Shown here in pieces: positions 8,201 to 14,732 of a stretch of DNA of 35,921 nt; positions within the stretch are counted from its first letter, which is position 1, and every line of letters starts with the position of its first letter. Both the position numbers and the translations under genes were made by a program. Where the stretch lies: NCBI GenBank assembly GCA_937877605.1, contig CALFJA010000018.1, forward strand, positions 1 to 35,921, written 5' to 3'. The stretch is from an uncultured Prevotellaceae bacterium (GTDB lineage: Bacteria > Bacteroidota > Bacteroidia > Bacteroidales > Bacteroidaceae). The notes beneath the pieces were generated by a model. The model was given only the letters and a program-made list of their open reading frames with translations, did no database searches and was not told the DNA's origin.

Positions 8201-9532
8201 TGTCACGGTGCCATAGGAGGTCTTGGTGACGGATGTCTTCACTTCTCCGGTGCTGGAGTCGAGCACATAGATTTTCACGGCCATGCCGTCGAGGCTTGTC
8301 GAGCGCGACCACGCATTGGCTATGATGCCCTGATAGAAGTAGCCGGCATCGGTGTTGCTGTAGGTGTGGGAGCGGAGAATGGATCCGACAGGGTTGCTGC
8401 TGGTGGCCGTTCCTTTTAAGTGATAGCCGCCACCCTCACCGTCAATCGGCTTGCCGGCATCGTTGGAGGAGGCAAAGAGACAGATGCGGTTGGTATTGCT
8501 GCCGCCGAAGTACTGGTTGCAGATGTCGGCATAGTCGCCCGTTCCGTCGTGCGGACCGAAGTGCGAACCCCAACTGTTGCTGACAACCACGGGACGGTCG
8601 CCGGCATATTCGATAATCTTCTGGAAGGAATTGGCCAGATAGGTGTCGGAAAGGCTGTTAACACCGCAGAGAAAGAGGTCGGAACCTGGTGCCATACCGC
8701 CGTAGGTGGCTGCCGAATGGTCGTCGGTAACGGTCACACTTGAGCCGTTGATGATGACGCTTGAGCCGCCCGCTGTGGAGCAGGTGTGCGTACCGTGGTC
8801 GCCGGAGGTGTCGTCGGTGGTGGCGCTTCCGATGTTGCTGGAGGTGTATTCAGTGGCTGTGGAACCATCGTAGATGTAGGCTCCCTTGATGCGTGAGTTC
8901 CCGTCCTTGTCCTTGAAGGCAATGTGCTGGAAGTCGATGCCGGTGTCGATAACGCCCATCACCACGCCCTTGCCGTCGTACTTCTTCGGAAGTCCGGCGG
9001 TGATGGCATCGGTGGAATGGATGAGAATGTCGTCGACATTGGTCTTCTCACGGGCGTTGTCGGTATAGGCCGACTTGAGCGTAGCCACATTCACGCGGCG
9101 TACATTGGCAATCTGCGACACCTGTTGGATCTTGTCAACGGGAATCAGCGTGGTGACAAGTCCCTTCTGGAACTTGCACTGTACCTTCACGCCCAGGGCT
9201 TCCAGGTCGGACAGGTCGCTGTTGTCGGACAGACGGATGAAGGCCGATATGTAGGCCACGCCATTGATGGTGTCGGGAGCGGCGTAGATGCGACCGAAGT
9301 TCTTTCCGGGTCTTGTCGGTTGTGGCTTCGTGCGTTTCAGCCCGAGCCGTTTCTCGTTGGCCAAAGTGGTGTTGTCTGACGCAGGAGCGCTCAGCTCGTC
9401 GAGAAACATCTGGGTGGTAACCGACAACTTGCCGGTTGTCCCTGTGCCGCCGATGCTTGTCTGCGCATAACCCACTACCGAAAGCAGGAACGCAACAAGC
9501 ATGGCAACAATTCTTATTACCAAGTTTTTCAT
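5210..9532 (-). CDS. Large secreted subtilisin-like serine protease (S8 family)
   Basis: The 1440-residue product has a signal peptide (residues 1 to about 23, ending GYAQ). The S8 catalytic residues are visible: Asp196 in GVIDTGID, His246 in GDHGTHT, and Ser652 in EGTSMATPTAAG. The oxyanion Asn is near 357 in FASSND. About 150 extra residues lie between the oxyanion region and Ser652. Three Ig-like repeats of about 95 residues follow (about 725-823, 1033-1132 and 1134-1232), each with a LTDxxxVFxL core and TLTLSS strands. An unrelated block of about 210 residues lies between repeats 1 and 2. The end (WYTLQGIRLNGK...GVYIVNGKRIAVK) resembles the C-terminal tails of Prevotella secreted proteins and may be a sorting or anchoring signal. 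It likely degrades proteins outside the cell, and it looks intact. Confidence 0.92.
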   Translation of the reverse strand: MKNLVIRIVAMLVAFLLSVVGYAQTSIGGTGTTGKLSVTTQMFLDELSAPASDNTTLANEKRLGLKRTKPQPTRPGKNFGRIYAAPDTINGVAYISAFIRLSDNSDLSDLEALGVKVQCKFQKGLVTTLIPVDKIQQVSQIANVRRVNVATLKSAYTDNAREKTNVDDILIHSTDAITAGLPKKYDGKGVVMGVIDTGIDFQHIAFKDKDGNSRIKGAYIYDGSTATEYTSSNIGSATTDDTSGDHGTHTCSTAGGSSVIINGSSVTVTDDHSAATYGGMAPGSDLFLCGVNSLSDTYLANSFQKIIEYAGDRPVVVSNSWGSHFGPHDGTGDYADICNQYFGGSNTNRICLFASSNDAGKPIDGEGGGYHLKGTATSSNPVGSILRSHTYSNTDAGYFYQGIIANAWSRSTSLDGMAVKIYVLDSSTGEVKTSVTKTSYGTVTGLSTYYSGTLYVYFDQVEGTDKKQVLLYSQNGLTSRSTSTTTKNGSTYYTSKYTLAVEFYPTSGSSVIDAWGGSYGYFTNYLTSSGHNWTNGDDDMSASDEATIADAISVGAYVSKNSITDYTGTENDFSDTYTMGDIAYFSSYATADGNPIGQKLPWITAPGARLVAGVNHLHTNSVDEYNYIDGDYTADRVNTNTTYPYAAMEGTSMATPTAAGIVALWLQAASETGQTFTTSQIKELMKNTAINDAYTTTGANASHFGQGKIDALAGIEEILSAVSGPTIIASPSTLSFNCSPGEVKQNTLNVSGWNLTGNISISLTDANGVFSLSSASVTTTEAPEGKDITVSFSPTAEGTYTATLTLASAGAETVTVTLTATAQDIGAASDPFLKVTKYSTIDEAGWNTTYVNTLYKYTEYKTDKVAWLTLPLYGAWSSVYYDSHPQKWIETSLGNNNTYGGTSWSASDKCLGSSTYFTSATARAMGYNSRTNTSVRTVSFYVGKTSAVQLYGTGRSGASSSSYPASLKVYECTVDDSGNVTASSTATKSETSSSTSTFTLSADGLDTEKVYKVEASIYRGYLYEIGFQMPLDNPTITASASSLSMSTIKGVSTTATVTVGGSDLEGDITATLTDANNVFSIDSNTVTTTEAATGKDITVAFLPAATGTFNATLTLSSSNAANVTVSISGTATQPELIADPETLTFSTPYDTPQALTFDVLGTDLAGEVTATLTDPDNVFTLSANSISAADAENGETLTVTFTPSAIGNYTGSITLSSDYAADVTVTLSATATKVYPDYFDVTVSKYGVTTLYLDFPVEIPYDTYDPDLLGVYYAYGVTDGEVRLARLNSAIPANCGVVVQGNAGTFRFPKASTTPAALPRTNLLRGTVEPTTVDQALAEAGVTDGVVLTMGMGSNGYIGFYKYSGQSLAANKAFFVHDNSLGNVISSLSITFDDETTGIGGIEKDDNGKAVWYTLQGIRLNGKPAQKGVYIVNGKRIAVK

Positions 9533-9670
9533 ACTAATACCTATTTAATATTGTTGTTTACCTATTGAAGACCATGAAGCCGCGAAGAAGACAAAAATCA
9601 ATACAAAATACATCCTCTGGAGTGTAAGTGAATTGATGTAAACCCTTAAAGCTTGATAGTTTTTCGTTTA

Positions 9671-9678
9671 CAAAAGTA
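9671..9678 (-). promoter_or_regulatory. Candidate promoter core of the protease operon
   Basis: CAAAAGTA reads TACTTTTG on the minus strand, matching TAnnTTTG. It lies 139 bp before the start at 9532. No clear -33 box was found. Confidence 0.4.
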
Positions 9679-9920
9679 TAAATCTATGAGAAAACGGTTG
9701 GAAAATATTTCGAAAAGAATAAACTTTATGCTGCATTTTTGACTTAAATCAATCACTTGCATATTCTTCCAGATTTCTTTCGTAAAAAAATGCCAAACAG
9801 CTGTCAGGCATACGAATTGCTTGTTATCCGTGTGTTTCCCCCAAGACAGGGTCATGCTATTCTTTCTTCTTCAGAATGAGGTGGTTTGCCCGTTTGGGCT
9901 TATCCTTGAAACCCGGCAAT

Positions 9921-9937
9921 AAAGATTAAAAATCTTT
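9921..9937. promoter_or_regulatory. Inverted repeat just upstream of the methyltransferase promoter
   Basis: AAAGATT-AAA-AATCTTT is a perfect 7-3-7 inverted repeat, 3 bp before the -33-like TTTTG at 9941. Its place suits an operator for a repressor or activator, but no regulator gene is adjacent. It is AT-rich, so chance is possible. Confidence 0.35.
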
Positions 9938-9938
9938 T

Positions 9939-9985
9939 GATTTTGCTTTTATTGCGCTCGTTTTTCGTATCTTTGTCCCTGCATT
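9939..9985 (+). promoter_or_regulatory. Promoter of the first restriction-modification operon
   Basis: A TTTTG at 9941-9945 and the exact core TATCTTTG at 9968-9975 lie 22 bp before the ATG at 9998. The stretch 9966-9985 (CGTATCTTTGTCCCTGCATT) is identical to 13594-13613 ahead of the second restriction-modification operon, and similarity runs back about 28 bp further. Confidence 0.75.
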
Positions 9986-9997
9986 CTTTCCCAATAT

Positions 9998-11176
9998 ATG
10001 CCATATAAAGTTATAGATTTATTTGCTGGAGTGGGTGGCCTTTCCTTTGGTTTTGCCCATGATGAGGATTTTGAGGTAGTCGCGGCAAATGAAATCCTGA
10101 AACCGATGGCAACGGCCTATTCCCTGAATCACCCGTCGGTAAGAATGTATAATATGGATATAAAGGATTTTTCCGTAAATGATATTACACGGGATTTGGG
10201 GCTGGGCAAAGGAGATATTGATGTCGTCATAGGCGGTCCGCCATGCCAGGCCTATTCCACCGTGGGGAAAAGACTGATAGACGACCCTCGTGGGAAACTG
10301 TTCCAGGAGTATTTTCGCATGCTTTCCGAACTGCGGCCGAAGGTTTTTGTCTTTGAAAATGTCAAAGGTCTTTTGTCTATGAGCGGTGGTGACCTTATCA
10401 AGACTATTGTTTCCCTTTTTCGTTCATTGGGCTACGATGTCAATACCAAGATTTTAAATGCCGCCGACTACGGCGCGCCTCAGATTCGGGAACGGGTCAT
10501 TCTTGCGGGAACGCTCCTTGGAGGGCAATTCCGTTATCCTGCTCCTACACACTACAACCCAGAGAACGGCAGGATTGCAGGATTGAAACCGTATGTCACC
10601 TTGGGGGAAGCAATAGGTGATTTGCCTGAATTGAAAAATGGAAGTGAGGCCTTGGAATATACTGTTCCGCCTCAAAACGAATATCAGGAACTGATGCGTA
10701 GGAATTGCCGGGATGAGCTACGCGACCACAATGTTCCCAAGAACGGTGAACATCTTGTGAGACTGATGGAAGCTTTGCCCGACGGTGGTTCTCCAAATGA
10801 TGTGGAAGAGAGCCTACGCCCTAAAAGCGGGTTTGCCAATACTTACTGCCGGTTGTGGTGGAACAAGCCAAGCACGACAATTACTCGGAATTTAGGATGC
10901 GTGTCGTCTTCCAGATGCATTCACCCAAGGCAGCCGCGCCCCCTGTCCACACGGGAGGGTGCCCGACTGCAAGGATTTCCCGACGACTATGTGTTCTATG
11001 GGTCGCGTTCGGAGAGAAACCTGCAGATAGGCAATGCCGTACCGACATTCCTCTCGTTGGCAATAAAAGAGTCCGTAAAAGGGTATCTTGATAAATATGA
11101 CAGGGAATTAACCCAAGAAGAACTGCTTGGGAAGAGAGGAACTTCAACCGAATATATACAGACGGAATTGTTTTGA
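9998..11176 (+). CDS. DNA (cytosine-5)-methyltransferase
   Basis: The 392-residue product has the ordered motifs of C5 methyltransferases: motif I DLFAGVGGLSFGF (residues 7-19), motif IV GGPPCQ with the catalytic Cys83, motif VI ENV (120-122), motif VIII QIRERV (162-167), and motif IX/X near the end (TREGARLQGFPDDY, then GNAVP). It transfers a methyl group from S-adenosylmethionine to carbon 5 of cytosine in a specific site. The target-recognition region lies between residues about 185 and 320, and I cannot read the site from it. The gene precedes a 221-residue protein by 34 bp, which is probably the cognate endonuclease. It looks intact and of normal length. Confidence 0.93.
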   Translation: MPYKVIDLFAGVGGLSFGFAHDEDFEVVAANEILKPMATAYSLNHPSVRMYNMDIKDFSVNDITRDLGLGKGDIDVVIGGPPCQAYSTVGKRLIDDPRGKLFQEYFRMLSELRPKVFVFENVKGLLSMSGGDLIKTIVSLFRSLGYDVNTKILNAADYGAPQIRERVILAGTLLGGQFRYPAPTHYNPENGRIAGLKPYVTLGEAIGDLPELKNGSEALEYTVPPQNEYQELMRRNCRDELRDHNVPKNGEHLVRLMEALPDGGSPNDVEESLRPKSGFANTYCRLWWNKPSTTITRNLGCVSSSRCIHPRQPRPLSTREGARLQGFPDDYVFYGSRSERNLQIGNAVPTFLSLAIKESVKGYLDKYDRELTQEELLGKRGTSTEYIQTELF

Positions 11177-11210
11177 TTCTTAACAACAATATCGAACATC
11201 TTGAAGACAC

Positions 11211-11876
11211 ATGGGCGCGTTTTCTAAATTACCGGATTTCTTTGGCAGGTCACTTGTAGCCGTGGCAAAGGAACACAACTATTCTGAAGCGAACATTTTA
11301 ATCCTTGAGGGTAAATTGGATGAACTGAAAGCATCGTTTCCGGGAGTTTATTATAACCTGACAACATGCAGTCATCATCGCGACAGGCGCACACCCTTGG
11401 AATACGCCCAGGATTTAGTCGCATCCTGGCTGTTTGAGGATTATGTTTGTGAGGGGCTAAACATTAACGGCTTGCGCATAAGGAAGGCCGGAGCGGACAG
11501 CAATCGTGCCATTCTTGCCAACAGCAGGGTTAGTTCTTCCAGTGATACCATTGTCAGTTGTGAGGGGGCAGTGGAAAGGAAATTGGAGATAATGACAGAC
11601 TATGGCTCCTATTGGTCCAGATATGGCTGCATCGACTTGAGGGATGGCAAGTATCAAGGTCTTTGCAATTCAGCATCTTTGTTCTTGGGCTTCTCTACAG
11701 ACGACAAAAAGTATATACTGATGGATTTCAGTAAAGCAGTAAATGAAAAATACATACCTTCCCACTATCCATATGGGGGAAAACCTGCATATCAAATACC
11801 ATGTGATGGACTATTATTTGATTTTACTTTTGATAAGGTATCAAAAACAATTAGAGATATATTATTAGTACCCTAA
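11211..11876 (+). CDS. Candidate type II restriction endonuclease paired with the C5 methyltransferase
   Basis: The 221-residue soluble product has no signal peptide or membrane segment. The name rests mainly on position: it is 34 bp downstream of a C5 methyltransferase gene, in the same operon, and followed by a terminator. Inside it, SSSDTIVSCEG followed by ERKLEIMTDYGSYW and IDLRDGKYQGL looks like a nuclease core (acidic residue, then E-x-x, then a strand). A textbook PD-(D/E)XK lysine is not clear, because the E-I-M position lacks it. I do not recognise the recognition-site family. An accessory protein of the methyltransferase is the alternative. Confidence 0.6.
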   Translation: MGAFSKLPDFFGRSLVAVAKEHNYSEANILILEGKLDELKASFPGVYYNLTTCSHHRDRRTPLEYAQDLVASWLFEDYVCEGLNINGLRIRKAGADSNRAILANSRVSSSSDTIVSCEGAVERKLEIMTDYGSYWSRYGCIDLRDGKYQGLCNSASLFLGFSTDDKKYILMDFSKAVNEKYIPSHYPYGGKPAYQIPCDGLLFDFTFDKVSKTIRDILLVP

Positions 11877-11884
11877 GAGATTAC

Positions 11885-11925
11885 AACCAACAACCCCGTG
11901 GCAGATTGCCGCGGGGTTGTTGGTT
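11885..11925. terminator. Bidirectional terminator between convergent genes
   Basis: AACCAACAACCCCG (11885-11898) pairs with CGGGGTTGTTGGTT (11912-11925), and a GGC/GCC pairing continues inside. It sits between the stops at 11876 (+) and 11928 (-), with AT-rich sequence on both sides, so it can serve both strands. Confidence 0.85.
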
Positions 11926-11927
11926 AT

Positions 11928-12575
11928 TTATTTAAAGGAATAAGGTAGTTTTACTTTCTCCATGATGGGATGCTTTGCCCATCTGGGGTTGGTTTTCAAG
12001 AGAAATGGAATCCAGTCCTCCACAAGCCTGGGATGGCAGTAGACCAGCCATGCCGGGATGAGGTTGTCCTGATTGTCCATAATCATAGTCCTGATGACCT
12101 CACGCTGTTCCAGTTCCATCTGTTCACGCATACTGCGTCCTATTTCTCGGGCTCGTGCCCATTCTTCGGGGTCTTCGGAAAAGACATCGATATGGAATCC
12201 TTCGGGGCTTGCTTTGTTCACGGCATCGATGGCTGCGCGCATACGCTGCGACATGGGCGAGCCCTGGATGTCGCCGTTCCAGGTGTTGATGGTGATGTGG
12301 CGGCTGTCGGGGATGAGCACGAAGACGCTGCGCTCGGGCCATTGCTTCCAGTCGTGCAAGCGGATGATGGCGTTGGCATCGACCTTTACTTGTACGGAGA
12401 ACTTGGCATCCACAATGGGTACGCGTATGGCATGGGCGGTGTCCTCGTTGACGATAAGGTAGAGGGTGGTCTGCGAGGGCGATGTGGTGCCGTCGATGGT
12501 AAGTCTCACTTTTTTGGCGCATACGCCCAGGGTGATCAGGAGCAATGATGCTAATAGGATGATTCGGTGTTTCAT
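11928..12575 (-). CDS. Secreted protein with a DUF4369-like N-terminal region
   Basis: The 215-residue product has a signal peptide (MKHRIILLASLLLITLGVCA). The early part (KKVRLTIDGTTSP...TLYLIVNED, then DAKFSVQVKVDANAIIRL) has the strand pattern of the DUF4369 module that opens many Bacteroidetes thiol-disulfide proteins. No CxxC thioredoxin motif follows. The rest is helical and charged. It ends 3 bp from the shared terminator. It lies 38 bp after the secreted protein gene at 12614-13201, so both form one operon. The function is unknown. Confidence 0.7.
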   Translation of the reverse strand: MKHRIILLASLLLITLGVCAKKVRLTIDGTTSPSQTTLYLIVNEDTAHAIRVPIVDAKFSVQVKVDANAIIRLHDWKQWPERSVFVLIPDSRHITINTWNGDIQGSPMSQRMRAAIDAVNKASPEGFHIDVFSEDPEEWARAREIGRSMREQMELEQREVIRTMIMDNQDNLIPAWLVYCHPRLVEDWIPFLLKTNPRWAKHPIMEKVKLPYSFK

Positions 12576-12613
12576 GTGATGATGTTTTGTGGGGTTATTC
12601 TGTTTGTAATTCT

Positions 12614-13201
12614 TTACTCTTCCATTTCCATCTCAGCTTCGTTTACGAAGATGCCTTCGTAGGTGTATGCCATGTCAACGGAGTAGCGGCCGCCTTCAGC
12701 ACGGTAGCGATAGGAGGAGAGATGGATAAGGCGCTCATCAGGTTCGAAGTAGAGGAGGCCTTCAGTGGTGGGAAAGCGGAGCACCTTTTGCTTGTCGGTG
12801 TCAATGACATAGGTGTAGATGTTACGGGCGTCGGGGCATCCTTCTATCAGGATGAGATTGTCGCAGCCGGGCAGGAACACTGCCTTCTCTATGGCTGGGA
12901 TGTCGTTGCTGGTTACCTCAATGGCGTTTTTCGTCCCTTTCATCTGTTGCCAGCCAATGTCAGCCCGTGGGTTGGAGGTAAGAATATAGGTAATCTTTCC
13001 CGAACGGATGTCCTTGGTATAGACGGAGATGGTGGCAGGATATTCGTCCACGCCGGATTCATCCACATTGATGTAGAGTTCCAGCCTTTCGGACCGATCG
13101 GACTGCATTGCCGTGGATGGAAGTCCCGGTGGATTGCCGGCACGAAGTGACCCGGCTACGCATGCGAGGAAGAGCACGGGCAGAAGAAAGTTCTTTTTCA
13201 T
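12614..13201 (-). CDS. Secreted hypothetical protein
   Basis: The 195-residue product has a signal peptide of about 21 residues (MKKNFLLPVLFLACVAGSLRA). The mature part is mostly beta-type sequence with one Cys pair (PGCDNLILIEGC) and an acidic tail ending EMEMEE. I recognise no family. The gene is first of two, ahead of the DUF4369-like gene. A TACCTTTG promoter core lies about 40 bp upstream. The pair sits on the opposite strand between two restriction-modification operons. Confidence 0.7.
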   Translation of the reverse strand: MKKNFLLPVLFLACVAGSLRAGNPPGLPSTAMQSDRSERLELYINVDESGVDEYPATISVYTKDIRSGKITYILTSNPRADIGWQQMKGTKNAIEVTSNDIPAIEKAVFLPGCDNLILIEGCPDARNIYTYVIDTDKQKVLRFPTTEGLLYFEPDERLIHLSSYRYRAEGGRYSVDMAYTYEGIFVNEAEMEMEE

Positions 13202-13241
13202 GGAACGCTTATTTTAGTAGTATTTTCTTTGTCTGCTACCG

Positions 13242-13249
13242 CAAAGGTA
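13242..13249 (-). promoter_or_regulatory. Promoter core of the two-gene secreted-protein operon
   Basis: CAAAGGTA reads TACCTTTG on the minus strand, matching TAnnTTTG, 41 bp before the start at 13201. A TTG at 13267-13265 is a weak -33 candidate. Confidence 0.55.
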
Positions 13250-13297
13250 GGAAATAATTCCGTGCAATCCATTATCCTCCCGTTGTTTTTTCTTTCG

Positions 13298-13413
13298 TTT
13301 GCGCCCGTTTTCCGTTTGAGGCTCTTTCGCCGCGCGATTGAGGCTCAAATGGCCGCTGTTTGAGGCCCAATCAATGTGTATTTGAGGCTCAGATGCAATC
13401 CGTTGTAAATCAA
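13298..13413 (-). repeat. Palindrome-array element, copy 2 (inverted)
   Basis: This copy is 116 bp, the same length as copy 1, in the opposite orientation. Four units start at 13315, 13337, 13359 and 13381, again exactly 22 bp apart: TTTGAGGCTCTTT, ATTGAGGCTCAAA, TTTGAGGCCCAAT and TTTGAGGCTCAGA. Read on the minus strand, the left flank starts TTGATTTACAA and the right flank ends GGAAAACGGGCGCAAA, matching copy 1 at all but a few bases. The 9-bp spacers differ from those of copy 1. Confidence 0.85.
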
Positions 13414-13565
13414 CTGCTTGTGGAATGCCAAAAAACGGCTGGACGGGGATGAGAACTCCTCCCTTTGCTCGCTACGGTGCTTATACGGGTAAAGCAAGAT
13501 CGGGAGAGTTATGAATGATACCGTGAAAAGTCTTTCTCGCAAAATGAGAAAGAAAAAACCGCATA

Positions 13566-13613
13566 GATTTTCTTTTGTTTACCCTTGTTTTTCCGTATCT
13601 TTGTCCCTGCATT
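13566..13613 (+). promoter_or_regulatory. Promoter of the second restriction-modification leader
   Basis: TTTG (13574-13577), an 18-bp spacer and TATCTTTG (13596-13603) form a good Bacteroidetes promoter. The stretch 13594-13613 is identical to 9966-9985. Transcription would start near 13610, about 265 nt before the ATG at 13875. Confidence 0.75.
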
Positions 13614-13679
13614 GGATGACAAGCGTGCCGTACGGTGCATTTTCGTTGATAATTAACAAGCGTTTGCTGTTATTCGGAT

Positions 13680-13824
13680 TGCTCTGAAATGTAGGAAGTT
13701 TCAAAAAAACCAAACCGAAGAATAAGTCGCAGGCGCCTGTGCTATATGGCATGGGCCTGACTTGTCCGGTTTTGGTGGGTCTCCTACAACCTCAGAGCAT
13801 GGATAGGAAAAGTCCATGCTTTTT
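13680..13824 (+). ncRNA. Structured RNA candidate with terminator, in the leader of the second restriction-modification operon
   Basis: A long irregular hairpin can be drawn: TGCTCTGA (13680-13687) with TCAGAGCA (13792-13799); TGTAGGA (13690-13696) with TCCTACA (13782-13788); a 12/5-nt asymmetric bubble; ACCAAACCG (13709-13717) with CGGTTTTGGT (13767-13776, one bulge); then AAGTC/GACTT (13724-13728 / 13759-13763) and AGGC/GCCT (13731-13734 / 13755-13758). A terminator hairpin follows at once and shares a few bases with the outer stem. A second partner, GTTGTAGG (13829-13836), can pair with CCTACAAC (13783-13790). A long closing stem, an open bubble and an apical arm resemble 6S-type RNA in outline, but a cis-acting attenuator of the endonuclease gene fits equally well. 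I do not recognise the family. Confidence 0.55.
13796..13824 (+). terminator. Intrinsic terminator inside the leader
   Basis: AGCATGGA (13796-13803) pairs with TCCATGCT (13813-13820), followed by four T at 13821-13824. It lies 50 bp before the endonuclease start at 13875. It would therefore end a short upstream RNA or act as an attenuator. Confidence 0.75.
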
Positions 13825-13874
13825 GTGTGTTGTAGGCCACCTCTCCGATTGATAAGCATACGGTCTTAATCTAT

Positions 13875-14732
13875 ATGCGCATGTGGTCAATACAAGATGA
13901 ACTGGATTTCTTCAATGATGCCATCAGGTTTTCTAGCATTGAAAACTTGATGATGCGGGTTCATGAACGCTTTTATGCTTTTCAACCTAAAGGTGATGAC
14001 ACAAGAGTGAATGTACCGAACTCAAGGAATGCCCTTATTGGGCTAAAGACAGAGAAATGGTGCAAAGAATTGTTGGCGGGTATAGCCCGTCAAAATAATC
14101 TTTATGCTGTGAATAGCGTTGTTTGCGAAGAAATAGGATTATCGCGGCAAAGTGCTGCCGATTTGGCCTTCTGTACTTCTGCTGATACCGTGCAACGCCC
14201 AGAAAATATTAAAGTCATTTTCGAAATCAAGATGGGGATAGTTAATAACTATCTCTTCAACGATAATGCTGATTTTGAATTTTGTGGAGATTACACAACG
14301 CATAAAGGGAATCCCTCACTTCTTCGCTCAGATAGTATGTTAAAAGCTATCGGCAAATCCATTAATCTCCGGGTTGATAGTTCCAAGGGTAAGCATATCC
14401 CCATCATCATACTGGGCAACTCGCCGATTACGAGCAGTTATGTCAAGAAGGTTGATTGTTTGAGAAAAAGCGGAGTTATTCAGAAATTCATCTCTTTGTA
14501 TCCCAATCCTACGAATCATGACTTCGTTCGTAAAACGCCTGAAAATGGTTTTGAAACTTTTGATTCTCCAGCTCAGATAGAAAAGTATATCAGCCGGTTG
14601 CTCAATTCAAAGATGAACTATTTCAGTTCCATGATGAGTAATAAAGATTTGGGCAGAATCATATCTCTTGCCAATGCTGAGACTACTGATGAATTAAAAG
14701 GGCAACGCTTTATTGAAATGCTTCAACTATGA
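13875..14732 (+). CDS. Type II restriction endonuclease
   Basis: The 285-residue product has no signal peptide. It shows a PD-(D/E)XK nuclease core: Asp96 in AADLAF, then Glu117-Ile-Lys119 in VIFEIKMG. A helix around KTEKWCKELL precedes it, as in many type II enzymes. Its stop overlaps the start of the methyltransferase (ATGA at 14729), so the two are translated as a pair. Base composition is visibly more AT-rich than in the neighbouring metabolic genes, which suggests acquisition by transfer. The endonuclease gene comes before the methyltransferase gene, the riskier order when entering a new host. It follows a long leader with a terminator. The recognition site is unknown. Confidence 0.82.
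   Translation: MRMWSIQDELDFFNDAIRFSSIENLMMRVHERFYAFQPKGDDTRVNVPNSRNALIGLKTEKWCKELLAGIARQNNLYAVNSVVCEEIGLSRQSAADLAFCTSADTVQRPENIKVIFEIKMGIVNNYLFNDNADFEFCGDYTTHKGNPSLLRSDSMLKAIGKSINLRVDSSKGKHIPIIILGNSPITSSYVKKVDCLRKSGVIQKFISLYPNPTNHDFVRKTPENGFETFDSPAQIEKYISRLLNSKMNYFSSMMSNKDLGRIISLANAETTDELKGQRFIEMLQL

Larger units (their letters stand above)
9533..9997. other. Divergent intergenic region between protease and methyltransferase
   Basis: This 465-bp gap has a minus-strand promoter core for the protease (9671-9678) and, at its right end, an inverted repeat (9921-9937) plus the promoter of the methyltransferase operon (9941-9975). The middle part, 9680-9900, is AT-rich, and I see no convincing gene in it. 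Confidence 0.55.
13202..13874. other. Long intergenic region with repeat element and structured leader
   Basis: This 673-bp gap holds a minus-strand promoter core (13242-13249), palindrome element copy 2 (13298-13413), a small inverted repeat TCTTTCTC/GAGAAAGA (13531-13553), the promoter of the second restriction-modification operon (13566-13613), and a 260-bp leader with a folded RNA candidate and terminator (13680-13824). I see no protein gene. Confidence 0.7.

Noticed and set aside
9646..9855. Minus-strand open frame of 69 codons between the protease and methyltransferase genes
   Set aside because: AT-rich, no recognisable motif, and it overlaps the candidate protease promoter at 9671-9678. 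Composition looks non-coding.
13531..13553. Inverted repeat TCTTTCTC / GAGAAAGA as a terminator
   Set aside because: No T run follows on either strand and no transcript is expected to end here. It may be chance.
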